From positions 6,238 through 19,239 of the forward strand of contig NZGX01000069.1 of the NCBI GenBank assembly GCA_002691085.1: a stretch of 13,002 nt of DNA, given 5' to 3'. This document shows positions 6,863-13,002 of the stretch, in pieces (position 1 is the stretch's first letter; each line of letters opens with the position of its first letter). Position numbers and translations under genes: made by a program. The notes under the pieces are model-generated. The model worked only from the letters and a program-made list of their open reading frames with translations, searched no databases and was not told the DNA's origin. This stretch comes from Rhodospirillaceae bacterium (GTDB lineage: Bacteria > Pseudomonadota > Alphaproteobacteria > Rhodospirillales > Rhodospirillaceae).

Positions 6863-7027
6863 TCTGGCCTTAAAAATTGTTGTATAAATGAGTAATATAA
6901 GTATCTATATAATTATTTTATATTGTGAAATTTAGTTTGTTTCAATAATAATGTATATTATGTCAAAAATAACTATAAACCTTTTATTAATCCATATACT
7001 TAGGGTCTATGCCTTCTGGGAGAGCTT
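6863..7027. promoter_or_regulatory. Divergent yciB-pccB intergenic region
   Basis: This 165-bp, very AT-rich gap separates divergent genes and must hold promoters in both directions. The yciB promoter is clear. For pccB, a TATACT at 6995-7000 is a possible -10 element about 28 bp before the ATG, but no matching -35 was found. GGGAG at 7018-7022, 5 nt before the pccB ATG, is its ribosome binding site. I see no paired TTTGCAAA motif of the kind described for the propionyl-CoA regulator PccR. Confidence 0.5.
6917..6945 (-). promoter_or_regulatory. Candidate sigma70-type promoter for yciB
   Basis: Reading the minus strand, TTGAAA (plus 6945-6940) and TATAAA (plus 6922-6917) are separated by exactly 17 bp. 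Each differs from consensus at one position. The predicted start near 6910 leaves a leader of roughly 48 nt before the yciB ATG. Confidence 0.6.
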
Positions 7028-8560
7028 ATGAGTGAAACTAATCAAAAACTTGAAGATATGAGACTTAAGGCTGTTCAGGGAGGCGGTCATAGAAGAATAG
7101 AATCCCAACATAAAAAAGGTAAGCTTACTGCAAGAGAGAGAATAGATATCTTAGTTGATGAGGGTTCGTTTGAAGAGTGGGATATGTTTGTAGAACATCG
7201 TGCTGTAGACTTTGGAATGAATAATAAAAAAATCTTAGGAGATGGTGTTGTTACTGGTGTAGGCAAAGTTAATGGAAGGACAGTCTTTATTTTTAGCCAA
7301 GATTTTACAGTGTTTGGGGGTTCGTTGTCAGAATCTCATGCAAAGAAAATACTTAAAGTTATGGAGAAAGCAGTCCAAGTTGGTGCACCAATTATTGGTT
7401 TAAATGACTCAGGGGGTGCAAGGATTCAGGAGGGAGTTGCTTCTTTGGGTGGATATGCAGATGTATTTTATCAAAATGTTTTAGCATCTGGAGTTGTGCC
7501 TCAGATATCCATGATTATGGGACCATGTGCTGGTGGTGCTGTGTATTCACCTGCAATGACAGACTTTATCTTTATGGTTAAAGATACTTCTTATATGTAT
7601 GTTACAGGACCAGATGTTGTTAAGACAGTTACTCATGAAAATGTAACACATGAAGAGCTTGGTGGAGCAATTACTCATTCATCAAAATCAGGAGTTGCAG
7701 ATTGTGTATTTGATAATGATATAGATTCTCTCATTCAGCTAAGAAAGTTACTTAGCTTTTTACCTTTGAATAATAAGTCTTCACCTCCTTCATTTGATTC
7801 AATTGATCCAAATGATAGAATAGAAACTTCATTGGATACATTAATCCCTGATAACTCTAATAAGCCTTATGATATGAAAGAGCTTATACTAAAGGTAATT
7901 GATGAAGAAGATTTTTTCGAGATTGGCCAAAATTATGCAAAAAACATCATTATTGGCTTTGCAAGAGTTGGAGGAGAGTCAGTTGGTATCATTGCAAATC
8001 AGCCAATGGTTTTAGCTGGATGTCTTGATATAGAATCTAGTGTCAAAGCTGCCAGATTTGTAAGATTCTGTGATTGTTTTAATATACCTCTTGTTACTTT
8101 TGTCGATGTCCCTGGTTTTATGCCAGGAACGGAACAGGAATACGGAGGTATTATAAAACATGGTGCAAAGTTACTTTTTGCATATGCTGAAGCTACAGTT
8201 CCAAAGATAACTATAATTACTAGGAAGGCCTATGGTGGTGCATATGATGTTATGAGTTCTAAGCATATTAAGGGAGACTTAAACTATGCATGGCCCTCGG
8301 CTGAAATTGCCGTAATGGGCGCAAAGGGAGCGGTAGAAATAATATTTAGAGAAGATTTAGATAATCCTGAGAAAATTCAAAAAAGAACAAAAGAATATGA
8401 GGATAATTTTGCAAACCCTTACAAAGCCGCAAGCTTAGGTTTCATAGATGATATTATTTTTCCTAAAGATACGCGAAAATATATATTTAATGGTCTTAAA
8501 CTATTAAAGACAAAAAATATTTCTGGTGTGTGGAAAAAACACAGCAATATACCACTGTAG
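7028..8560 (+). CDS. pccB: Propionyl-CoA carboxylase, beta (carboxyltransferase) subunit
   Basis: The beta subunit transfers CO2 from carboxybiotin to propionyl-CoA, giving (S)-methylmalonyl-CoA. The 510-residue protein has the two crotonase-like carboxyltransferase halves of the acyl-CoA carboxylase beta family. The N-terminal half shows NDSGGARIQEGVASLGGYADVF (126-147) and GPCAGGAVYSPA (165-176). The C-terminal half shows PGFMPGTEQEYGGIIKHGAKLL (362-383) and RKAYGGAYDVMSSKH (399-413). The aspartate D407 in AYGGAYD corresponds, by motif, to the residue that favours propionyl- over acetyl-CoA in Streptomyces PccB, which supports the substrate call. A GGGAG site precedes the ATG. pccA follows after 19 bp, so the two subunits are co-expressed. 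Length matches bacterial PccB. Confidence 0.96.
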   Translation: MSETNQKLEDMRLKAVQGGGHRRIESQHKKGKLTARERIDILVDEGSFEEWDMFVEHRAVDFGMNNKKILGDGVVTGVGKVNGRTVFIFSQDFTVFGGSLSESHAKKILKVMEKAVQVGAPIIGLNDSGGARIQEGVASLGGYADVFYQNVLASGVVPQISMIMGPCAGGAVYSPAMTDFIFMVKDTSYMYVTGPDVVKTVTHENVTHEELGGAITHSSKSGVADCVFDNDIDSLIQLRKLLSFLPLNNKSSPPSFDSIDPNDRIETSLDTLIPDNSNKPYDMKELILKVIDEEDFFEIGQNYAKNIIIGFARVGGESVGIIANQPMVLAGCLDIESSVKAARFVRFCDCFNIPLVTFVDVPGFMPGTEQEYGGIIKHGAKLLFAYAEATVPKITIITRKAYGGAYDVMSSKHIKGDLNYAWPSAEIAVMGAKGAVEIIFREDLDNPEKIQKRTKEYEDNFANPYKAASLGFIDDIIFPKDTRKYIFNGLKLLKTKNISGVWKKHSNIPL

Positions 8561-8579
8561 TTATAGTAAGGTAAATTTT

Positions 8580-10592
8580 ATGTTTAAAAAAGTACTTATC
8601 GCTAATCGCGGAGAAATAGCTTGTAGGATAATTAAAACATTAAAGAAGATGGATATCAAATCTGTTGCCGTTTATTCTGACCCTGATAAAAATTCATTAC
8701 ATGTAAAATTAGCTGATGAGTCCTGCAGAATTGGAGAGGCTCATTCATCTAGTAGTTATTTGAATATAGATAATATTGTTGATGCATGTAAGTCTATGAA
8801 TGTTGATGCGGTGCATCCTGGGTATGGTTTTTTATCAGAAAATGTTGAATTCAAAAAAAGACTTGATAAAGAGGGTATTAAATTTATTGGTCCAAATGAA
8901 TTAGCAATTGATATAATGGGTGATAAAATCCGATCAAAGGAAGTAGCGAAGGGTTGTGGTGTTCCAACAGTCCCAGGAAATACTGATGAGGTAAGAGATG
9001 CTAAGCATGCTATAAAAGTTTCTAATGAAATTGGATATCCTGTTATGATTAAAGCATCGGCAGGTGGTGGTGGTAAAGGCATGAGGATTTCTTATAGTGA
9101 TGCAGAAACTGGAGAAAGCTTTGATCGTGCTCGTTCAGAGGCCTTATCATCGTTTGGTGATGACAGAATATTTATAGAAAAATTTATTGAGAATCCCCGT
9201 CATATTGAAATTCAGGTCTTGGCTGATAGCCATGGTAATTATCTTTATTTAGCTGAACGTGAGTGTTCCATCCAAAGACGCCATCAAAAGGTAATAGAAG
9301 AATGTCCTAGCCCTTTTATTAACACAACTCAAAGGAAATTAATGGGAGAAAAGGCAGTTATATTAGCTAAAGAGGTAAATTATGTTTCAGCAGGAACTGT
9401 CGAATTTATAGTTGATAAGGATCATAATTTTTATTTTCTTGAGATGAATACAAGATTGCAGGTTGAACACCCAGTTACTGAAATGGTAATTGGTATTGAT
9501 TTGGTTGAATGGATGATAAAGATTGCCTGCGGAGAAAAATTAAATTTAAAACAAAATGAAATTATAATTAAAGGCTGGGCAATCGAAAGTCGCATCTATG
9601 CTGAGGATCCCTTTAGAGGTTTTCTCCCCTCAACAGGTAGGGTAACAAAATATATAACACCAACTGAGACTGAAAATATAAGGATTGATACAGGCATCTA
9701 TGAGGGTGGTGAAATTTCAATTTATTATGACCCCATGATCGCGAAATTATGTTCATGGGGTAATAATCGCAAAGAGGCTCTAAAATTCATGAAAGATGCT
9801 TTAAATCGTTATATTGTTAAGGGGCTGCAACATAATATTCCATTTCTTTCTTCTATTATGTTAAATGAAACTTTTATAAATGGTAATTTATCTACAAATT
9901 TCATACAAAATGAATATCCTGATGGTCTTACAAATTATGAAGAAGATAATACAGACCTGTCCAGGATTATCGCCTTAGCTACTTTACTAAATGAATTGTC
10001 TGACAATAGATTAAAAATAAATAATAATTCTAATTATTTAAATCAAAACTCAATCTTCTTAGTAGAGTATAATAAAAAGAAGTATGATGTTAGAATTAGA
10101 AGAGAAGGGGCGTATGAAAAAGTATTAATATCAAATGATTTATCAAATATTGCTAATGTAAAAATTAATAATGAAGAATTTAATTTTTGTATTTACTGGG
10201 ACTTTTTCTCACCAATTGTAAAAGTATTAGTAAATAAAGAAGAATTCTTTTTTCAGATTCAGAAAGAAGATTTTGGATATAAGATTTATAATAATGGTTT
10301 TGAGATCTATCCAAAAGTTTTACCCTATAGAAATGCTCATTTACAAGAATATATGCCAGAAAAAGTTGATCAGGACCGAAGTAATTTTTTAATATCTCCC
10401 ATGCCGGGTCTCTTAGTTTCGATCAGTGTTAAAGTAGGTCAGTCTGTAAAGGAGGGAGAAAGCCTTGTCGTTGTAGAGGCGATGAAAATGGAAAATGTTC
10501 TTCGGGCTGAACGTGATGTTACCATAAAGTCTATTAAACACAATACTGGTTCTTCATTAGCTGTAGATGAAGTAATTATGGAATTTGAATAG
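8580..10592 (+). CDS. pccA: Propionyl-CoA carboxylase, alpha subunit (biotin carboxylase plus biotin carrier)
   Basis: The alpha subunit carboxylates its own biotin using ATP and bicarbonate, then passes CO2 to PccB. The 670-residue protein begins MFKKVLIANRGEIACR, the standard biotin carboxylase N-terminus. The ATP-grasp glycine loop AGGGGKGM lies at 161-168, catalytic-site residues EMNTRLQVEHPVTE at 288-301 and the carboxylase C-domain to about 440. A BT-type linker region at about 445-600 is poorly conserved and Asn/Lys-rich. The C-terminal biotinyl domain has VVEAMKMEN with biotin-accepting K636. ATG 8580 is preferred: AAGG lies 8 nt upstream and the family N-terminus starts here. An in-frame GTG at 8526 would add 18 unrelated residues inside pccB. 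Length is typical of PccA. Confidence 0.96.
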   Translation: MFKKVLIANRGEIACRIIKTLKKMDIKSVAVYSDPDKNSLHVKLADESCRIGEAHSSSSYLNIDNIVDACKSMNVDAVHPGYGFLSENVEFKKRLDKEGIKFIGPNELAIDIMGDKIRSKEVAKGCGVPTVPGNTDEVRDAKHAIKVSNEIGYPVMIKASAGGGGKGMRISYSDAETGESFDRARSEALSSFGDDRIFIEKFIENPRHIEIQVLADSHGNYLYLAERECSIQRRHQKVIEECPSPFINTTQRKLMGEKAVILAKEVNYVSAGTVEFIVDKDHNFYFLEMNTRLQVEHPVTEMVIGIDLVEWMIKIACGEKLNLKQNEIIIKGWAIESRIYAEDPFRGFLPSTGRVTKYITPTETENIRIDTGIYEGGEISIYYDPMIAKLCSWGNNRKEALKFMKDALNRYIVKGLQHNIPFLSSIMLNETFINGNLSTNFIQNEYPDGLTNYEEDNTDLSRIIALATLLNELSDNRLKINNNSNYLNQNSIFLVEYNKKKYDVRIRREGAYEKVLISNDLSNIANVKINNEEFNFCIYWDFFSPIVKVLVNKEEFFFQIQKEDFGYKIYNNGFEIYPKVLPYRNAHLQEYMPEKVDQDRSNFLISPMPGLLVSISVKVGQSVKEGESLVVVEAMKMENVLRAERDVTIKSIKHNTGSSLAVDEVIMEFE

Positions 10593-10916
10593 GTGACTTT
10601 GTTAAGTAGTATTACTACTATTCACCTAAAGGTCTATGGGAAGGTACAAGGTGTTTCCTACCGTTATTGGGTGAAGGAAAATGCTATAAAGCTTGGTATT
10701 TCAGGTTGGGTAAAAAACAAAGATGACAAGACTGTTGAGATAATTGCAAATGGTACACAAGCACACATAGATAGCTTTATAGAGTCTTGTAATATAGGAT
10801 CAGAAAATTCAGAGGTGCAGAAAGTAGACATACTTTTAATAGATAAGGTTGGTCATGGAGGATCTTTTCCATTATCTGATTTCCAGATCCTCTATGATAA
10901 TTTATCTGATGACTAA
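10593..10916 (+). CDS. Acylphosphatase
   Basis: Acylphosphatases hydrolyse carboxyl-phosphate anhydrides such as acetyl phosphate, carbamoyl phosphate and 1,3-bisphosphoglycerate. The 107-residue protein has the signature VYGKVQGVSYRYWV at 14-27 with catalytic Arg24, and GWVKNKDD at 38-45 with catalytic Asn42, so it should be active. It is slightly longer than the usual 90-95 residues, with short extensions at both ends. The GTG start directly abuts the pccA stop (TAGGTG). No Shine-Dalgarno precedes it, which points to translational coupling or reinitiation after pccA. TTG 10599 is a less likely alternative. The last 15 bp overlap the convergent lipB gene, and a long inverted repeat lies in its final codons. 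acyP is the usual symbol for this family. Confidence 0.93.
   Translation: MTLLSSITTIHLKVYGKVQGVSYRYWVKENAIKLGISGWVKNKDDKTVEIIANGTQAHIDSFIESCNIGSENSEVQKVDILLIDKVGHGGSFPLSDFQILYDNLSDD
10853..10897 (+). repeat. 13-bp inverted repeat in the 3' end of the acylphosphatase gene
   Basis: The arms are 10853-10865 (TCATGGAGGATCT) and 10885-10897 (AGATCCTCTATGA), with a 19-nt loop. In the plus-strand RNA 12 Watson-Crick pairs and one G-U pair form. In the minus-strand RNA that G-U becomes a C-A mismatch, so the structure is stronger in the pccBA-acylphosphatase message. It ends 19 nt before that gene's stop and 4 nt beyond the lipB stop on the other strand. No T-tract follows on either strand. It may act as a 3'-end stabiliser or weak terminator between convergent genes. 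Confidence 0.6.
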
Positions 10917-11585
10917 TTCTTGTTTATGTTCTATAAAAACTTTAAATATTTTTTCAAACTCTTCAATCAGAATTTTATCAATTAATTCATTTTCTACAGA
11001 TAATCCTAAATTTTTAATTGATGTAACGCCATATTCGTTTAAGCCGCATGGAACTATACCTTTATAGTTCTGAAGGTTTGGACTTATATTCAATGAAATT
11101 CCATGGAGTGAGACCCAACGTCTTATTCGAACACCAATTGCTGCAATTTTTTTTTCTTGAACTAATCCTTCTTTTTTTTCATCAACCCAAATACCTATTC
11201 TTCCACAATGTGCTTTGGCATCAATTCCGAACCTAAATAATGAATTAATTAGCCATTTTTCAAGGTATTTTACATATTGTCTAACATCTTTTTTGTAGTA
11301 TGCTAAATTTATCATAACATATATTACTCTTTGTCCTGGACCATGATAGGTGTATTGACCACCTCTGCCAGTTTGAATTATGGGAAATAATCCGTCATTT
11401 AATAAGTCTTTGTTCTTTGAGCTAGTTCCTGCGGTGTATACTGAAGGATGTTCAAGAAACCACAAGACCTCATTTGTTTTACCATTAATAATGTTATCAA
11501 CAATTTCATCCATCTTATTTATGGCAGTTAGATATTCTATTGGGTCTGAATTCTTGTAATAATGTATTTTTCTATTATTTATCAT
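10902..11585 (-). CDS. lipB: Lipoyl(octanoyl) transferase LipB
   Basis: LipB moves the octanoyl group from acyl carrier protein to lipoyl domains of 2-oxoacid dehydrogenases and the glycine cleavage H protein, the first step of lipoate assembly. The 227-residue protein has RGGQYTYHGPGQ at 74-85, the catalytic lysine K146 in KKIAAIGVRI and the acyl-accepting cysteine C180 in IVPCGL, all in family order. Length is normal. The ATG at 11585 is the first start after an in-frame TAA 9-12 nt upstream. No Shine-Dalgarno is present, but TATAAT lies 8 nt before the ATG, so the transcript may be leaderless. The gene is convergent with the acylphosphatase gene, overlapping it by 15 bp, and divergent from the tRNA. 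Confidence 0.96.
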   Translation of the reverse strand: MINNRKIHYYKNSDPIEYLTAINKMDEIVDNIINGKTNEVLWFLEHPSVYTAGTSSKNKDLLNDGLFPIIQTGRGGQYTYHGPGQRVIYVMINLAYYKKDVRQYVKYLEKWLINSLFRFGIDAKAHCGRIGIWVDEKKEGLVQEKKIAAIGVRIRRWVSLHGISLNISPNLQNYKGIVPCGLNEYGVTSIKNLGLSVENELIDKILIEEFEKIFKVFIEHKQELVIR

Positions 11586-11593
11586 AGCAATAT

Positions 11594-11622
11594 ATTATAC
11601 AAAAAATATATACTATTGTATT
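11594..11622 (-). promoter_or_regulatory. Candidate lipB promoter placing the start at or near the AUG
   Basis: On the minus strand a perfect TATAAT (plus 11599-11594) lies 8 nt upstream of the lipB ATG. A weak -35, AATACA (plus 11622-11617, 3 of 6 matches), lies 17 bp further upstream. Initiation at the normal distance from this -10 would fall within a nucleotide or two of the AUG. Confidence 0.45.
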
Positions 11623-11660
11623 TATTAAATTTATATCTTAAAAATATTTATTATAATACT

Positions 11661-11748
11661 GCGGTCGTGGCGGAACTGGTAGACGCGCAGCGTTGAGGTC
11701 GCTGTGGGAGATAATCCTGTGGAGGTTCAAGTCCTCTCGACCGCACCA
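11661..11748 (+). tRNA. tRNA-Leu (anticodon GAG)
   Basis: An 88-nt class II tRNA. The acceptor stem GCGGTCG (11661-11667) pairs with CGACCGC (11738-11744), followed by discriminator A and an encoded CCA at 11746-11748. The anticodon stem CAGCG/CGCTG encloses loop TTGAGGT with anticodon GAG at 11695-11697, which reads CUC and CUU. A long variable arm (11705-11720) and T-arm GGAGG-TTCAAGT-CCTCT complete it, as expected for leucine. It stands alone between divergent lipB and the convergent oxidoreductase gene. A TATAAT at 11652-11657 lies only 3 nt before the mature 5' end, too close to be its normal promoter. Confidence 0.97.
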
Positions 11749-11786
11749 ATATACTTGATAGATATAGATAAGCCCGGCCAATTGTT

Positions 11787-11816
11787 TATCAGTTTTACTA
11801 GCGACCGTAACTGATA
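11787..11816 (+). repeat. Nested inverted repeat between tRNA-Leu and the oxidoreductase gene
   Basis: TATCAGTT (11787-11794) and AACTGATA (11809-11816) are perfect 8-bp arms. With a two-base bulge (TT) the stem extends by AC/GT to leave the 8-nt loop TAGCGACC. An overlapping alternative pairs GATAA (11767-11771) with TTATC (11786-11790). The segment 11771-11808 looks GC-richer than its surroundings. A T-rich stretch follows only after about 12 nt, so it is at best a weak terminator for the tRNA. The rest of the 126-bp gap holds no ORF that I can support. Confidence 0.5.
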
Positions 11817-11874
11817 TCACAGGTCCCTTCTTATTTTTATCACTAGAAGTATTATCTTGGTTCCAGTATGAATT

Positions 11875-12972
11875 TTATGCACTACTAATTACCTTTTTTA
11901 AATGTTCTGCAATAGAAAGGCAGGATGTAAGACCTGGTGAGTCTATTCCATATAATGAATAGAAATTTTCACATCCAGTTTCTTTTGGTGTATGAATAAT
12001 AAAGTCTGAAGCTTTGGTCTTGTTAACTTTAGTTCTGATACCTGCATAACCGGGGCTTAACATCTCAGATTTTACATTTGGCCAGTATTTTTTTATATCC
12101 GAATAGAAACTTGCTAACCTTTTGCTATCTACCTCGTAATTTATAATGTCAGTCCATTCTATATCTGGCCCAAATCTTCCTCTCCCGGAAAGATCGGGAG
12201 TAAAATGAATACCAAGACTATGTTTTCCAGGTATTGGGTATACTAATCTCGAAAATGGAGCCTTCTTATTTAGGTAAAAGTAGTTACCCTTAGCGTAAAA
12301 TATATTCGGTATTTTATTTTTATTTATTCCTATAAAATTATTACTTAATTCTTGTGCACCTAATCCAGAACAGTTTATAACCGTTTTGCATATAACTTTA
12401 GACTCTTCTTTATCATCTATCTTAATAACTATTCCATTTTTATTTAATTCCCCACCTTTGACTCTACATTTTTTTACAATAGCTCCATTATTTCTTTCAA
12501 TATCGGATTGAAGGGCAAGCATAAAACTGTGGGAGTCAAAGATACCTGACTCATTTGATAAAAGTGAGCCCGAACAATTAATTTCTGGTTCTAATTTTTT
12601 TACATCTATCCTATTAAGATATGTTAGTTCTACTCCATTATTTCTAGCATTGTGTTCAAGTAATTCTAATGCTTTAAGTTCCTCCTCATTAGTTCCTATA
12701 ATTATTTTACCTAACTTTTTATAATTAATATTGTACTTATGGAAAAAGTCATAAATTAACTTCCTTCCTTGAACACAAAATTTAGCTTTTAGACTATTTT
12801 CTGGATAATATATACCAGCATGTACTACCTCACTGTTTCTAGAACTAGTACCCATTCCAACATGTTCATTCTCTTCTAAAACAAGAACATCTCTCCCCAA
12901 GAATGATAATGCTCTTCCTATTGCTAGCCCAATAACTCCAGCACCAATAATTACACAATCAGCTTTATTCAT
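11875..12972 (-). CDS. FAD-dependent oxidoreductase, L-2-hydroxyglutarate dehydrogenase-like
   Basis: The 365-residue protein belongs to the DAO-type FAD oxidoreductases. It begins with an FAD-binding Rossmann motif (IIGAGVIGLAIGRAL at 8-22, acidic end VLEE at 31-34). NSEVVHAGIYYPENSLKAKFC (46-66) follows, with His51 at the position where related enzymes attach or contact flavin. SGIFDSHSFM (about 142-151) and YGIDSPGLTSCLSIAEHL near the C-terminus are typical of the L2HGDH/LhgO-like group. The likely reaction is oxidation of a 2-hydroxyacid such as L-2-hydroxyglutarate to the 2-oxoacid, with electrons passed to quinone or oxygen. The substrate is inferred, and the protein is shorter than E. 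coli LhgO (about 420 residues). The ATG at 12972 has no visible Shine-Dalgarno, only TATATAT just upstream. Its 3' end faces the tRNA. Confidence 0.85.
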   Translation of the reverse strand: MNKADCVIIGAGVIGLAIGRALSFLGRDVLVLEENEHVGMGTSSRNSEVVHAGIYYPENSLKAKFCVQGRKLIYDFFHKYNINYKKLGKIIIGTNEEELKALELLEHNARNNGVELTYLNRIDVKKLEPEINCSGSLLSNESGIFDSHSFMLALQSDIERNNGAIVKKCRVKGGELNKNGIVIKIDDKEESKVICKTVINCSGLGAQELSNNFIGINKNKIPNIFYAKGNYFYLNKKAPFSRLVYPIPGKHSLGIHFTPDLSGRGRFGPDIEWTDIINYEVDSKRLASFYSDIKKYWPNVKSEMLSPGYAGIRTKVNKTKASDFIIHTPKETGCENFYSLYGIDSPGLTSCLSIAEHLKKVISSA

Positions 12973-13002
12973 ATATATACAGTTAAATTAGAGGTTTATT
13001 TG

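Noticed and set aside
6863..7027. Operator for a PccR-type propionyl-CoA regulator
   Set aside because: The paired TTTGCAAA motif was looked for and not found; only a short TGAAA/TTTCA dyad is present.
8526..8579. An 18-residue N-terminal extension of PccA from an upstream GTG
   Set aside because: It overlaps the end of pccB in another frame, does not resemble biotin carboxylases and has no ribosome binding site. ATG 8580 with AAGG upstream gives the family N-terminus.
11652..11657. TATAAT immediately upstream of tRNA-Leu as its promoter
   Set aside because: It ends 3 nt before the mature 5' end, so initiation would fall inside the tRNA. It is part of a self-complementary ATTATAAT that arises easily in AT-rich DNA.
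11638..11820. A 60-codon minus-strand open frame containing a Cys-Gly-Arg-Glu-Asp-Leu-Asn-Leu peptide
   Set aside because: It is the antisense reading of tRNA-Leu. This peptide is a familiar annotation artefact of antisense tRNA, and no ribosome binding site or independent support is seen.
1..13002. Hidden accessory system: mobile element, CRISPR, phage, toxin-antitoxin or defence genes
   Set aside because: Every sizeable open frame belongs to a recognised housekeeping family, gaps are short, and no repeat array, transposase, integrase or terminal repeats were seen. The window reads as ordinary core genome.

Overview
The window is an AT-rich stretch of ordinary chromosome, almost certainly from an alphaproteobacterium. 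Three things support this. The order secY-adk-rpsM-rpsK-rpoA-rplQ lacks rpsD and rpmJ between rpsK and rpoA. A DegP-type protease, an RluC-like pseudouridine synthase and an ATP12-type F1-ATPase assembly chaperone follow in the same direction. The individual proteins also look alphaproteobacterial. Short gaps, overlapping genes, Lys/Asn/Ile-rich proteins and frequent TTG/GTG starts suggest a streamlined genome, for example a marine bacterioplankton lineage, but the sequence alone does not fix the clade.

Layout. Positions 1-6302 (+) form one long co-directional block: the end of secY, adk, rpsM, rpsK, rpoA, rplQ, a periplasmic HtrA/Deg protease, an rRNA pseudouridine synthase and ATP12. It carries translation, transcription and envelope quality-control functions. 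An internal promoter is likely just before rpsM. Positions 6308-6862 (-) encode the inner-membrane protein YciB/IspZ, convergent with ATP12 and driven by a good sigma70-type promoter on the minus strand. Positions 7028-10916 (+) form a compact unit of propionyl-CoA carboxylase beta (pccB), propionyl-CoA carboxylase alpha with biotin carrier (pccA) and an acylphosphatase whose start codon directly abuts the pccA stop. Positions 10902-11585 (-) encode lipoyl(octanoyl) transferase LipB, overlapping the acylphosphatase tail to tail. A tRNA-Leu(GAG) with encoded CCA lies at 11661-11748 (+). An FAD-dependent oxidoreductase of the L-2-hydroxyglutarate dehydrogenase-like family closes the window on the minus strand (11875-12972).

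Functionally, the first block supplies core ribosome and RNA polymerase parts plus adenylate homeostasis and protein or RNA maturation. The second half is central carbon and cofactor metabolism: propionyl-CoA to methylmalonyl-CoA, lipoylation of 2-oxoacid dehydrogenases, and probably 2-hydroxyacid oxidation.

No mobile element, CRISPR array, phage gene, toxin-antitoxin pair or defence system was seen, and I do not find an undescribed system here. The points worth a second look are small: a long inverted repeat inside the 3' end of the acylphosphatase gene, a nested dyad after the tRNA, a probably leaderless lipB, the pccBA-acylphosphatase coupling, and a contracted degP-rluC-ATP12 neighbourhood.
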